64,000 bases of DNA, from positions 11,284,001 to 11,348,000 of the forward strand of contig OZ022259.1 of the NCBI GenBank assembly GCA_963978905.1, given 5' to 3'. Position numbers and translations under genes: made by a program. This document shows, piece by piece, positions 1 through 12,767 of this stretch (position 1 is the stretch's first letter; every line of letters begins with the position of its first letter). The stretch is from Trichostrongylus colubriformis (taxonomy: Eukaryota; Nematoda; Chromadorea; Rhabditida; Trichostrongylidae). A model generated the notes under the pieces. The model worked only from the letters and a program-made list of their open reading frames with translations. It was not told where the DNA came from and did no database searches.

Positions 1-1191
1 AAATTGGCTGGCTTTCAATTTAATTGGGAATCAAGTAGATCTTGTAGAATGGCTTGCGGTATGCATTAACAGAAAAACATTTACATTATTCGGCTTTCTA
101 ATTGCATTTTTAGTTTTGGTCGATATTTTGTGTTAACACCTTATGAGAAAGCAACTGCTGTGATGGAAAGATGATGATTCCAAGATTGGAGTATTAAGAA
201 TAGAAACTATAAATTCCCCAGTGACGTCTAACTCTAGTGGAATGGTTCATGTGACCGAATCTAATTAGGAGCAGCAGGGCGTTCCTTGGGCCAGTACAGT
301 GAGCTAGGAGGGGCAGCCATATCATATAACGATAACCCATCGCTTCAGCCGCTCCATTTGTTCCATCCTTGAAATGTTTTATGCAGCTCTGAGTGGTATC
401 AACTTTAGTATTTCCCAGTACATACGAGCAGTACATAGGGCAGAGGGTTCATACGTACCGTAAAGGGGAGAAGAAGTGCATTAGGACCGTCCAACTAGAT
501 CAGGTCACGCGAGGAGGCGGCGACCGCGCGCGACAAATTCACCACGAGACCTACAGCGCGCGGCGACGCAACTCTCCATGAAGTCTGACGTAGTTGGAGA
601 GCTCTGACGCACACACACCATATGCCGCATGAGATGTAACTGATGTCGTTCAGAAAAACAGATGAGAGAATGTGGAAATGCAGCGAACAATTTTGAAATC
701 ACCTTTTCCTCAAGTATAAAGCAGTGTTCTGCTGGGGAGCTTTATAAATGGATATAGATCCCATTAATGCCACTTTTCTTACAGCCATATGTTCTCGGAA
801 TTGCCTCAACTTTCCCATGTTAGCGGATCTATTTCGAAACGCACCAACTGCTTGCCAATAACTGATAGCAAAACATTTCCTTTTTTGTGCTTTGACGCTC
901 TGCACTTTCGCGGCCGTTCCTATTTTCGTTGCTTTGCTATCACCGCTACCTATGACATTTATTTCCGGATCACCTGCCTTCATGATAAAGCAGATGGAAT
1001 CTGTCACTGTGCAGGTATGTACCTCTAAGAGGTACTGTCTGACATTTAAGAAGCACAGTAATCCTCTTTTGGACTAATCGAAAATAAAAGGTAGGGCTGT
1101 TCGCGTCCATAAATGGATTTCAGTGTGGCCACCTCTACTGTACCATACCTCTTATCATTTAATCTTGGTACTAATAGGTGTACTCCGTTTC
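1..1191. other. Unassigned intergenic sequence
   Basis: No gene could be supported. A hydrophobic frame near 890-1020 ends at a GTATGT donor-like site, but it is broken by a stop upstream and matches no family convincingly. Confidence 0.4.
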
Positions 1192-1333
1192 GGAGCGCTT
1201 GACAGGGCGTGGCCTACGGACATAGATGAGTGGCGATAGTGAGAGTGCGTGGCAAGAGTGAGAGTGTGTGGCGAGTGAGAGAAATTGATACACTCCCACC
1301 CAAGTCCATGGGCCACGTCCTATCAGGCGCTCC
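1192..1333. mobile_element. Small inverted-repeat element, family A
   Basis: Ends are inverted copies: GGAGCGCTTGACAGGGCGTG on the left and, on the right, its near complement ending GGCGCTCC at 1333. The interior is built from GTGGCGAGAGTGAGAG-type short repeats. It belongs to the same family as 6886-6989 and the truncated copy at 3128-3252. No clear target duplication. Confidence 0.75.
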
Positions 1334-2117
1334 CAAATCAGGTGTTCGTTCTTTTTCCTAAGGAAGCGGAACTGCGTTTCGTGGTTCCACATGGGTGAAT
1401 ATAATGAGGCAAGGCTGTCCATTGGTGTTTTCGCAATTGTGGTTCTTGCGAGTGGTTCCCATTTTTCCCATCTTTGTTTTTATTCTCATCGCTCGAAATT
1501 GTTCACCGAAGTGGATCTGACGCTGGTAGTCGAGTACGGGTCTTTGAAGTCGTACGAAATATTTCAAGCTAATTTCACAGCTTCTGATTGATCATTTGCG
1601 GAATAAGGAATAGAGTACTTGAGAAGCCCCATGAGTAATTGTCTGAAGCCTCATGTTGATCTAAATGTGTATGGAACAAGGTGCGAAATTTGAGATTTAC
1701 TCCAAAGAACTGAGGAGCCTCCATAAATCTATCTGCAGAAAGAGGTTGCAAAAAGATTTTGAGCCTTGTAGGCAAGCTTATGGCGCTTCGCGCCTTTATG
1801 AAGCCTGAGATGGTAGAAATTAGATCTTATTGGGAAACCAAGTCTTTTGGAAAAGATTTTAGAAGTTTCACAATGAATAGTGTGTTAACTTCCTTGACCA
1901 TATGGTTTTCGCTAGGATCATTACAGACCCTTTCTAGGCATAAGTGTCTCTCTACCGTTTCTCCCACCGCACCAGCGTTTTTCAAATAGTAGCAAAGCAG
2001 CAAAAAGTGTCTTTTGCAATGGATGATATTTACTGAACCCTCTAGGTGTGTAACGTTCCTGCCTGAAGCCCGAAGCCGACAGGCTAGATGGTGGAGGCGC
2101 CGTACATATTTCAGTTA
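1334..2117. other. Unassigned intergenic sequence with a repeat flank
   Basis: The stretch at about 1646-1670 (GAAGCCTCATGTTGATCTAA) also occurs, inverted, next to the hairpin element at 47264, so it is part of a dispersed repeat. Nothing else recognised. Confidence 0.4.
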
Positions 2118-3127
2118 GGGTGTGTACCCTAATGACAGGACGCCGCGCAGCACAAAGCGACGAGCGACGTTTTCGCACGAGTTTATTGCCTCGGTGGAAA
2201 TCGCGTGTACTTGCACCAGAAGGGCGGCGACCGTATCGACGCCTACTTTTATTCATGTTGGCGGTGATATTGAGTTTGCTTTTGAGTTTTTTATTTTTCA
2301 GTAGTCGGGATTCGCATGAATTAGTTCATATTACATTGTTTCAATTTATTTTTAGTTGATGATAGTGTTTTGCATGCAGTCATTCCAATTTCTATGCTGT
2401 GTTACCTATTATTTACATCATTTTTGCTATCCGGAATTTTTTTTGCTACCTACATATGTCGCACTATAGTTAAATTGTGTTATTATATTATTTTGTCATT
2501 ATTGCATTGTTTGAATGTATCAAGTTGTATCAGTGCGCTTCTTCCAGGTCAATTAAAGCCGGGGGAGGGGAGACGCGAAATTTTCACCCACGTCAAAGCT
2601 TGTTTCCTTCCCCAGGCTTAGGCTAAAGCAGATGAAATCTATGCTTTGACTGATGCTTTCTCATGTGGGAGGAGAGGATATCAATTTTAGCCTAAGCCTA
2701 GTAAGGGAAAGGAGCTTCGACGTCGACGCAAAGTAGCGTCTCCCCCCTCCCCCTTCGACTGTATTTGACCCAAGCACAGCAGACTAGCACAATCCTTCTA
2801 TGCGGTGATGAAGTAATAAGCAAATGGTCTCAGTACGGTACTCCGGGTGGGGGACGTCATGTTAAAAAACCGAGCGAAGTTGTCGGACTACCTACTACTT
2901 CTAGTGTGAGCACTGAAACACCAAAGTGAGCTAAATATATACATATTAAATGAAAACAATACAAAAACAACCCAATATAGCGGCAAAGTGAATAAGAATA
3001 GGCGTCGACACGGGCGCCGCACTTTTTGTGCAACTACACGCGATTCCCACCGAGGGCAGACTACTCGCGCGCCAATGTCGCGCGGAGAACGTCGCGCTGC
3101 GGCGGCCTGACATTAGGGTACACACCC
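2118..3127. mobile_element. Non-autonomous MULE-like element, copy 1 (about 1 kb)
   Basis: Termini GGGTGTGTACCCTAATG and the complementary CATTAGGGTACACACCC enclose about 1,010 bp with no transposase. The sequence is closely similar along its length to 45306-46297. Unlike that copy it has no matching 9-bp flanks; its right side abuts a piece of family A (3128-3252), which suggests a rearrangement after insertion. Confidence 0.8.
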
Positions 3128-3252
3128 GTGTCCCACGGACTTGGGTGAATGGCGAGAGTGAGAGTACGTGGCGAGAGTGAAAGTGTGTGCGGAGTGAGAG
3201 AATTGAGGAAGTTTTATACACGTTCATACAAGTCCGTAGGACACGCCCAATC
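3128..3252. mobile_element. Truncated family A inverted-repeat element
   Basis: This stretch matches the interior and right side of the element at 1192-1333 (CACGGACTTGGGTGAATGG, then GAGAGTGAGAG repeats, then GTCCGTAGGACACGCCC). Its left terminus is missing where the MULE-like element ends. Confidence 0.65.
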
Positions 3253-4659
3253 AGTTTTTCTGAAATGGACTGTGTACTCCTCTTACAGGATTGTTGATAT
3301 CGGGCTTGTTTGTGAACACGTAAATCTTTGTTCGGATTTACATGACCATATTTGCAACAATATTAATATCAATTTAGATGGTGAACCGAAAAGTAAAAGC
3401 TGGTGCGTTGGCTGGTGATCAGATCACTACAATGATCAAGCGGGAATCCAAAAAAAAATTCAGCCGCAGCGCTCGAACTCATGGATTCTTTCGAATGAAA
3501 TCAATGGCGCTTTCCAATGAAGGGAGGGTTACTATTTTTTGAAACAAGAACTTTTTCTTCCCTTCAAGCTTGGGCACCATTCCTCCCCCATGACTCGCAG
3601 CTGTTACTCAAACATTCAAAGTATGAGCCGTGTTTTTAAATGGCTTTAGCTCTTTGAAGCAGAATACCTCCGACCATTTATGGCGATAAGTGTCAAATAA
3701 ATTGGCTCAATTCAAGCGGTCCCGCTCTAGAAGTCTTTGCCATACGACGTCTTTGGTGCGTCGTACATCTTTGATCTCCTTCGGCAGAAACACCGACGAA
3801 TGCAGCGTTGTTCACTCGTCAAACAGCTTTTCTAACTCGTGGTTTACGCGAACCTTCTGCAAACAGCGGCCCTCTGATCTTGTAAAGTAGGTGTCCGTAG
3901 TGTCAAAGGTCGATATAACGGGGTAGGCATAGCACACAACGCTCCCGGCCGGGTTATGTTTACCAACTGTCTCCTGGTGCTCTTCGTAGTCTCCGCGGTT
4001 TGCTCTGCTCTGCTCTACTGGCTGCCACAAGTCACAATGATCACCGATCGCCATTTGTGTAGCCACACAAAGGGGCCGAGTTCCGTTCTTAGCACTCCTT
4101 GGAATGTCAGCATTTTTCGTTGTTTGAGGAGAACTGTTCTTTCTTCCTTTGATCGTTTTCTGTTGTAGATAAAATCACTTTTCTGCCTTTTTATTGCAAG
4201 CGTCACTAAATTTCGGTTGTTATCGCCTTCTGGTTTTCTCGAAAGTCAGTCTTCTGAAGTGTGCGATTCACAGTTTACTTCTTTAAGGCTTGATTTTCTT
4301 TCGGAGCTCGTTCCACTTGTCTCAACATTGATATGACTTTTGAGTCTTTTGGAAGGTATGGCCATGTAAAAGTTTTCTTCTCAATCAGCTCTACATGAGT
4401 GAAATAAAACTCTTCTGTTCGCTTAAAACTTCGAAAAATGGGTCTTCATGTAGCTCAAAAGGTCAAGCGTGGTTTCGGTGTCATCTCTTTCTGTAATTTC
4501 TTCTTTATTGTCGATTACGTCATTTCTTTTCTTTGTCTGACGAGGCTTTCAATTGAGACCTGTATTTGTAGCCTAACGTTTCGACGGTTTTCTTTTCTTC
4601 AAAAGCTTAAAGACAGCCTAGGGATAATATGGTCGTTGGAAAATCCCTGAAAGAAGTGG
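3253..4659. other. Unassigned intergenic sequence
   Basis: Only short, unrelated open frames on both strands. No coding or repeat structure could be supported. Confidence 0.35.
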
Positions 4660-4888
4660 AACAGAAGTCTCGTAGACAGCCCCACCCTCCGTTCCCAACT
4701 GCGGCGGAGGACTGGACGGGGCTTTTACTCAGAGGCCCGTCCACCCGGCCAAGAATTTGGTGACCTGTATCGTAGCCGAATTCTAGCCTTTTCGCGTGAA
4801 ACTTTGCATGCTGCTACTATTAGGCAAATACAACATACTAAATATAAGGGTAACATAGCAACTAGTTTTTTCCATGGACAATTCCTTG
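4660..4888. repeat. Half copy of a fold-back element (family F)
   Basis: It contains the GC-rich core and one arm (GTGAAACTTTGCATG, then GCAAATACAACA) found in both arms of the complete copies at 34018-34448 and 56420-56832. The left arm is absent. Confidence 0.7.
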
Positions 4889-5312
4889 TAACCACCATTA
4901 GGGAGTGCTCATGTGCAGTTTCCTATGGCTTCCACTATCGGGGCACTCACTTCCGGGTAAGCCTGGTAAATTGTGCAGACGCCATATGATTACGTGATTC
5001 TAGACTCTTTTCTTCTCGTATCTCGTTAGATTACCGGGTTTGCTCTCTTTTGAACAGCCTCTCTTAGTACGAAGACTGATAAGGGGTTTCGCATCAGTTT
5101 TCGCACAGCAGATTGCTCGCGAGTGGAAATGGTCTTTCTACCTGCCCGATTTAGTCCTACTTTTGGCTACTTCGGTCTACTTCACCTTTTCCTCGTTTAT
5201 GCGAATTGAATTTTCTCAAAAATTAGAAAAACCACAATGTTTGGATTATGTTAGTAACAGCAATTTTTTTGCTTTTGTATACTTTATTGAAGTATGTTAC
5301 TTTGGACGATTT

Positions 5313-5547
5313 AGGTGTGTACCCTTTTGTCAGGATTGTCGCACCGCGGCATGTCGCAAGGGAAGCAAGGCGGACGAGCTAAAGGCGCCATGTTGTTGGG
5401 TCCTGGAGCGATTGCAAGTCAACTGCGCCCCTAGCATTAGTGTGTAATCGTTCTAAGACCCAACAACCGCGACGCGCATAGCTCGCACACACTGTGTCGC
5501 ACGCCGCTCGTCGTTGTGCGACAATCCTGACATAAGGGCACACACCC
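5313..5547. mobile_element. Small MULE-like inverted-repeat element with 9-bp target duplication
   Basis: Inverted ends of about 30 bp (GGTGTGTACCC...GTCAGGATTGTCGCAC and its complement) enclose a GC-rich centre. The element is flanked by perfect direct repeats GGACGATTT at 5304-5312 and 5548-5556. A 9-bp target duplication is the mark of Mutator-like transposition. No coding capacity. Confidence 0.85.
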
Positions 5548-5556
5548 GGACGATTT

Positions 5557-6885
5557 CCGTTTGCGGGTCTAATAAAGCTCAATGATACGGAACAGGCTAA
5601 GTTGGTGCTTCACATTGATCCATCATCCTTGCACGTGTACACACCCTTGTTTTTGAACAGCGTGATTGCTGCTCCTTTTACTTCCACAAATCTGTTTGGC
5701 ATAAGGTCAAAGTTTTCCTCAAATAGGGTGCGCATCACTTTTAATTCTTTCTTGCGATCTAATAACATCGAAGTACAGTGTCTTCAAAAAGACAACAGAA
5801 AAATTTATATAATTTTATAGTTTGGAAACCAGTTTGTTGTTGATGTTATTACCACTTTTAGGCTTTTTATTTGTATATGTGTTTTACCTGTTCTCAACAC
5901 ATGCAATATGGCATGTCCATCAATAAACAAATAAACAAGCCTTCTCTGGCTTTTTTCTTATCTCGTTTATTATTGATCAAATGTCTTTATGCCCACGAAG
6001 TTTCATCGATTGAGATGTTGCAGTGAATGTTACAACTTGATGTAGTTTACCACTAATTTTGAAATTTGAATGGGTGTAAAATCTAGGAACTTTGTCTAAA
6101 CTCAAACCTATCGTCATCAATATCTTGCTTCATACCGTTTCAATTCAGCCCTAGTTGTTACACGTCGTATTCCATATTTTGGGTCTAAAAATTTCATCAG
6201 TGGTTTGAGTGTTGTTCAGTTTTCTTTTTTCTCTTTCAACATTATTTTGCTTGTTTTCAGCTACGACAGTGTTTTGTGTAATGGCAGGTCTAGTGACGTA
6301 ATAAAATAAATAAATAAGTAAACAAGCTCATGAGTTCAGTTTGACATGAATCTTCATTATTGGACCTCACCCCGAAGCCGTACCTAGGTGGCATGGTATC
6401 GGCCATAGGAAACTACCTGGAAAAAGACCCTCACCTTATTCGCCAGAAATATTTTCGCGCCTCGATTTCGATTCGGCGGAAGCCTACGAAGGGCAAGTAG
6501 CAGTCCGCAATTCTACGTCCGGGTATGGTAATTCGGCCCACCCATGATAATAGGTATGTAATGTATAACCGCACTCATCGGGCTTTCCAAACATGCTTCG
6601 TTCTCCACTTCTCGAGCTCACGCGGAGCAGGTGCAGTTCTGTTGCCGTTTGAGTCCATCCCCCATAGAAAGGGCACCTGTTTGTAGGAGAAAACGACTTT
6701 TCTTTTTTCCGTTTTCGGATGGCGAAGCTAGGTAGCATGTCTTTCGGATCTGTGTCAACGTGAACACGTTGGGCAACCCAATTTTCCAGTAGTGTTCAGT
6801 TGTTATCTAAAAACTTTATCTTGTTATCTGGATTAAAGAAAATTATATTTCCTCTGAGGCTTCACCCACAGATACAATCCATTTT
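5557..6885. other. AT-rich intergenic sequence
   Basis: No gene recognised. Short AT-rich runs around 5800-6350 include AATAAA-like words, but no transcript can be tied to them. Confidence 0.35.
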
Positions 6886-6989
6886 GGAGCGCTTGATAGG
6901 GCGTGGCCCACGGACTTGGGTGGGAGTGTATCAAACTCTCTCAGCTTGCCATACACTCTCGCCACTCAGGCCACGCCCTATCAAGCGCC
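6886..6989. mobile_element. Small inverted-repeat element, family A (perfect ends)
   Basis: The 104-bp unit has nearly perfect inverted ends: GGCGCTTGATAGGGCGTGG read from the right against GGAGCGCTTGATAGGGCGTG on the left. It shares the CACGGACTTGGGTG interior with the other family A copies. Confidence 0.8.
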
Positions 6990-9755
6990 ACGAAATTAAC
7001 ATCATATAGTCTGGCCACAAATTTGGCATTGATTAACGTAGCAAACTGTTTAAAGTCGTAGATGAGACCATTTCCATACTGCCAATTTTCACCATACATA
7101 CCCGTACCTTCCCAAATGTGGGCCGTCGTCGACTTTGCCCTTTTACTTTCGCCATCCCGTCGTATCCACTCTCTGTTGACATTACTACGTAATAAGCGAT
7201 GGGAGTAGAAATGACAGGTTCTTCTTTACATCCAACGAGAAATTACAATAGTCTTTATAGCATTTTTATGTGATTTCTACTATCCCAAAGTTCATCGCCC
7301 TCAAAGGACTTTGCGCGCATTTTCCGGTCATTGATCGTTTACTTGAGAGGCTACGTAATCTGCTCCGAAGTCATGTGGATAGTCGACCAACGCTACTGTT
7401 ACTACAAGGGGTTCTGAACTTCAAAGAGCCTTCGTGACTTGACAGATCTCAGTATAGATGAGGATGGTGGCTTTTGCTTCAAAAAAAAAGCTCGATCTTT
7501 CACGCTTCTCTCTCTTCTGTTTGTTTCAAGCATAGTGTTTATTTATTCAATCTTTGGTGGGCTTTGTGGGTACGTGCTTTCAAATAGCAGAGAAGTGGCA
7601 TCATAGAGATGTTGATATCACTTGATCAAAGGATGTTCTGATGGATGTTTTATTTAAATTGGATTATTTACTTCCCCGGATCCACGATATCAGTGGCAGG
7701 GCTTTTTATGTTTGTGAAAAAATTGCAGTCTTCCTCATGTACTTCCGCCATGAAAAAATTCTAACCACGTGCTTATTCTCGCATACACGCTTTCGCCCTC
7801 CTCTTACCTGAAAGCTGTGGACGGGCCACTATTTACCCTTTCATCTCAAAAAACCTCGTCAGCTGTGACTTCAGTACCGTGTATCACTACTATCAAATTA
7901 TTCTTCTTCTGTATTCTTCCTATTCATGGAGATTCGGGCCTATTTTGCGCGCCGTCCATCGTAACATTGATTAGCAGCTTCTATCGATAGGTATGTGTCT
8001 TTGATGATATGCTTTTGATTTGAAGCTAATTTTTTATAGCTATTTCAGAAAATTTCTACCCCTCTATCAAATCAAAAACTCAAACCTAAGCCCTACCTCT
8101 ATCAACCTCAAACCTTTTCATTTCTTTTTATCGCTTGGGTTCTATCTTTGTGACTGCATCTGGATGTTTTACTTGCATAGCTGAAGCTATAACTCAAATG
8201 TTTCGAGATTTATTTATTTGTTTATTGGAGACGTAAACACGCGTTCACGTGAGAATTGCAACTATGCCTATGAATTCGAAAAGAAATAAGAAGTGATGCT
8301 CAGTGACGCAAACAAACTTGAACAAAAAGATAGAAAAATAGTCATATACAAAAAACATGCACCGAAAAAGGAAAAACGTACATACAAGGAAAGATCTTCC
8401 GGGAAGTTTGCTTTCACAACTCAGTGCGTTTCTGCTACAACGAAGATACCGTTTTCACCTCTTGTAAATCAACCCTTCTGTGGCTGTTTTTCTGAATTGA
8501 CAGCAACAAGTTTATGCTCCATCGGTGAATCACAAGGCATTTGATAGGGCGCTGTTATCACATTATTTATGAAGTGTACAATTATCGATATTTCCTTCAT
8601 ACATACATTCATATGTATTTGCATTGATAGATAATTGTATATGTACATTGGTAGCGGTCATGAAGAGGCGAAACTCTGCACGAACCGTTCTATTCTTTAC
8701 ACCGTTCTATTTCTGTTCTCTACGGAAAAAGCAACTGTGGACTTTTTGTATTTTTATGCTGCATAGTCTTGCAAAACTTCCCTCGTTTTTCGGTGATTCT
8801 TGAATGATTTTTGTGATGTATGAGAAGTCCTTGTCCACCTCGCTCATTCTAATCATTTGAAAAAAACTTGACCAACAAGTAGATAATTTTTCAAACGATT
8901 TTTTTTGCATTGTTGTAAGCATTTGTAAAGCGAACAGAAATATAAGATTTGACTTTGAGTGACCTGTGAGGCGAATTGAGCAATTTATATCCCTTCGTTT
9001 CCTTCAATTACTATATTACTTTATGGCGCAATAACCATCGTCCTTCCTAAAAATTCTCTAAAAAGCTTCTAGAACTTTGTCATACACTATTTTTGAAGTA
9101 GCAAATTAGAGCCACTTAAGAGACTGGAGTAGAGCTGTTCGCCTTGAAAGATGCGACAGCACGAATGCTGACAGAACAAGTGTTCTCGTCAACGTGCACT
9201 TAGCTATGAACATCGATTTCAAAAACACTGGTGACCTTTGCGCGACGTTGACGATCGGAATGAAATGTAGCCAATTCTGCTTTGACAGTCTTCGTCGCTT
9301 GGACACAGTTAGTTAGTGAGAAATAAGGTCTATGGAAGGGGAAGGCCTCGGTAAGCAAAAATCGTGCTCGTTTGAGGATTGCTTCTTTGCCGATTCAAGC
9401 CATTATGTTAGTTCACATCATCAAGAGATCCTCTATTCACAGGACTTGGAAGTTTCCATTGAACACTCCAATGGTGGTACAGATCATATGCTATCCCACC
9501 ACATGCCATGCCTGGTGTGAGTCCAGACCACTGCTTCTTCTTTATTTCTTGCTTTTTCTTTATTTCTTGCTTTTTCTTGCTTCTCCTTTATCATAAAATT
9601 CCTCTCTGTGGCAGTGCATTGAGTGATGCAAAATTCGAGAAGCGAGGTCCAAAACTCATAAATTGTAGATTCCCTCTTCGCAAGACTTCGGCATTGATGT
9701 TGGTACAATTTTCTCTACTATGCCAACGGGAATCTTAGGTAGAACTATTATTGAC
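6990..9755. other. Unassigned intergenic sequence
   Basis: No convincing gene. A short tandem duplication of about 18-19 bp (TTCTTTATTTCTTGCTTTT) lies at 9537-9582. Everything else is non-coding as far as can be seen. Confidence 0.35.
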
Positions 9756-9854
9756 GGCCTGACGTTTCGACCAGGCTGCACGGAGTGGCGGCGTTCCGCT
9801 CTTCCGGTGGTTGCTAGGCCTTTTAGGAAGACGATCTGGTCGAAACGTCGGGCC
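9756..9854. repeat. 19-bp inverted repeat with 61-bp loop
   Basis: GGCCTGACGTTTCGACCAG at 9756-9774 is complementary, with one mismatch, to 9836-9854. The GACGTTTCGACC word looks like the end of a dispersed inverted-repeat element. Confidence 0.6.
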
Positions 9855-10979
9855 ATAAATAAAAGTTCCACTTAACAACCTCGTTGGCATAGCAGATCAA
9901 ATCAACATCATAAACTTGAGTTCAGACGTATTACTTGTAAATGCATTGGATGCTTTTACCAACTGATTGCGACGTCCCTACGATTTGGTCACCTCTTTCT
10001 GAAAGTCTCTGGAGAAGGTTATCTACGAATTCTAAAATGGTTCCTTTGATACTTATGTCCATCTGCTTAGGAGCCGTCTGAATCTCTCTGTTCTCCTTTG
10101 CAAAATCAGACATACCATTTCGTCAATAAAGAATGGTGCACCACCTGACCTCGACACAGTATTAGACCGGATGATATAAGGAATTCGTGAATTCTCGTCA
10201 AAACTGTGACTAGAAGGTTCACATGCTAAATATCGATCGGAATGCAAGGTCAGAAACCCGATGGAAACCATCAAGACTGAGCTGCTGTAAGAAGGGAGAG
10301 CACGAAATTGGTAATTACCACCAATATGCCTGTATGTGACCTGTAATCTGCAAGCTTTTTGGGTCCATTCTCCTGATAATGCCGTCTTGTTAAGCCACTC
10401 AAACCTGAAATTGTTATGCCTGGCAGACAAAGATTATTCTTACTGTTCATCGCATACAAACACATAAGTAACACTCAAACGGAACTACGGTACTGTGACT
10501 GCTGAAAGCGAGGGCCGTCTGAACGACCCACGGCAGTGAAAAGTGGTTAGTAATGGCGCTAGTGGATCCGGTGTTGCAGACCTGTTAATTTGGTAATGGC
10601 AGTTGCCACCGGCAGAATCAAGTGGGTTAACCCATGCTGCAGATACCTGGGCTTTGCTCAGACGGGATGAGCATGAGCCAGCCTTCATTCGATGCGCTTT
10701 CGAGAGATATGCTCGATTGCCATGATAGCGAAAATGCGAAGAGAAACAAGAGCTTTTTTGACGTATATCACATGCATTTTTATGTGTAGCAGTTTTTATA
10801 ACAGTTTTTATGTAAGAAATTCGTAGGCAAGAAATGTCGCGCCACTTTATCTTCACACTCATTGTTTCTGAATGGTTATGCCTACGTACTCTGTAGTTCA
10901 TTACTCTCTTTTCTTCGTCGCTGATCGTCGCTGCTAATAATATAGCACATGTTTCTAGAATAACTTTCCTTTTTTAGCT
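9855..10979. other. Unassigned intergenic sequence
   Basis: Overlapping open frames of up to 138 codons exist on the minus strand (10053-10430 and 10485-10901). They show no domain, no coherent splice structure and no recognisable product. Confidence 0.3.
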
Positions 10980-11330
10980 TTTTCTGAGCGGCGTCGATGT
11001 GGATATTCGCGAAAAGATAGAAGGGAATTGGCCGTTAAATGAAGGTATACACAGATCAACAGGCATCCACCTCACAAGTTACTGCAGACACTTCGAAAGG
11101 CCATCACCGACGTGCTTCCTCATTATGGGTACCCCCGTCAAGGTTGGTGCGTTACGTTATTGTTCTGATGTTATGAGCCATGTGATGTGATTTTCCGCAC
11201 TTGTACTGTGCTCCGTCATACGACCTGGGCGCAGAACGTTACGCTGCGATGCGTGTGGACAAGATCGGGAAAATGATAGAGCATCTTCAGACTGGGAAAA
11301 CGGTTATGGCACAATATTCCCTCTTGTTCG
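10979..11330 (+). other. Possible exon fragments of an unknown gene
   Basis: After a TTTTTTAG acceptor, 10979-11045 reads SGVDVDIREKIEGNWPLNE up to a GTATAC donor. A second segment after CTGCAG at 11086 reads TLRKAITDVLPHYGYPRQ up to GTTGGT. The phases do not join cleanly and no family is recognised. These could be remnants of a gene or chance frames. They are not obviously the missing 5' exons of the flippase. Confidence 0.2.
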
Positions 11331-11679
11331 CCTTTGTATCATAATTGCCCTCGATGTACAGTTGTGTGAAGGCCCTTGTAATTTGGCTAATCAGGAAAGG
11401 AAAACACATTCACAGTGAGACAAAGCAGCATCCAAAGGGGTGGTGCATGATGTGCTCTGCAATTAGAGGCGCGCTCACCGCCCACAAAACCCTTCGGTCA
11501 TGGTACGCGGGGAAGCGAAGATTCTTTGGCAGGGGTGGGGGGGGGAGGTTCGTGTTTGGACGGATAGGAGAAGGTCGTACCTGCAGAGGGCAGCGATAAG
11601 CACTAGGGTCCATGTTTTCAACAAGCAAAATGGATGGGAAGCAAAGGGTATTCCATGGCCGATCCGCGTGAATGAATGT

Positions 11680-11966
11680 GGGTGTGTGCACTTATGACGG
11701 AAAATCGTGTGGCCGCCCGCGGCGAGCGGTTCGGCGGGTGCGAGTTCTAGTGGTACGGCATGGCAGCCTTCAAGCGAGGCAGTGTGGCATGGGTGGAGAA
11801 GGCAGGGTGGCATGGTTGCAGAAGGCAGCGTGGCATGAGTGGAAGTGCAGAGGTGACGCAGCCACGCTCTGCCGGGCTCCCAAGGGCAATCGATTCAGCA
11901 AGTCGTGCTGATGGCGCCGCGAGTGCGATGCCGCGAAGCGATTTTACCTCTTAAGTGCACACACCC
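11680..11966. mobile_element. MULE-like inverted-repeat element (GC-rich interior)
   Basis: The ends GGGTGTGTGCACTTATGACG and the complementary TTAAGTGCACACACCC match the 5313 and 45306 elements. The flanks AATGAATGT (11671-11679) and AATGGATGT (11967-11975) are a 9-bp target duplication with one mismatch. The interior (GAGGCAGTGTGGCATGGG) is related to the elements at 28290-28440 and 54677-54845. Confidence 0.75.
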
Positions 11967-11975
11967 AATGGATGT

Positions 11976-12767
11976 GAAGTGAATGTCTTTTCGCACAGGT
12001 AAGGATACATGGCAATGAAATATTGCAACTATATAATCAGGCGACAGTCAGTGGAATCGTAGAAATCAAAAAATAAAAGGTCGTATTGGCCCCGTAGAGG
12101 GGGAGGTCGTACTGAGACGACTATTTTCATCGGCAACCGGGTGTGCGCTGCCTACGGTGCAGAGCACCGCTTCAAAGCGTCCCCGCATCGTATAAACGTC
12201 ACATAGCGCAAGCCTTTACGGCATTGGTTGATATATTGATGATGCTGCACGCCTAAAGACTTTCATCATCAAAGTCAACGGGAGCGCCCATTTCTGGAAT
12301 TTTCTTCAATTTGATTTTTTTACGACCTCAAGTCTGAAATTGGCTTGACACTGTGAATAGCTCTGCAATCATGTCCTGATGGTTCGGTGTGTGTTGACCT
12401 TCTCACAAAAAGGACATCTCTGATTTCTGCAGCAATAAAGCTACAACAGCGGTCAGATGGGTCGAGGATATGTAGGGAGAGGGTTAGGTATCGGATTGGG
12501 AAAATAGGATCGTACTCCGAAATTTTCCTCGAAGAACCCCAAACACAAACGCTATTTTGAGGAGACTTTGAGCCGATGAGATGATCTTCCAGAAAGACCG
12601 TTAATCTATAGTTATGCTCTGTACTAGGTCTTAAAGCTATGATTTACGAGCGAGTATAAACGGAAATACGGTGGAAGAGGGTTGCATTTATCAAAAATCT
12701 TCATTGACACCATGTTCAACCCTGGTCGTAGCTACTAGGCTGAAGATTGATTTTTTTGGAATTTTAG
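11976..12767. other. Region immediately upstream of the first recognised flippase exon
   Basis: A first exon with a start codon ought to lie here or further upstream. No ATG-bearing segment with the required phase (ending two bases into a codon) stands out. No promoter element could be supported. Confidence 0.3.

Noticed and set aside
699..1028. Hydrophobic frame (LCTFAAVPIFVALLSP) with a faint resemblance to a mitochondrial carrier-like sideroflexin
   Set aside because: Only two short stretches resemble the family, the spacing between them is wrong and a stop separates them. Not enough to call a pseudogene.
10485..10901. 138-codon minus-strand frame
   Set aside because: No ATG context, motif, homology or splice partners. 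Length alone is not sufficient in 64 kb of six-frame sequence.
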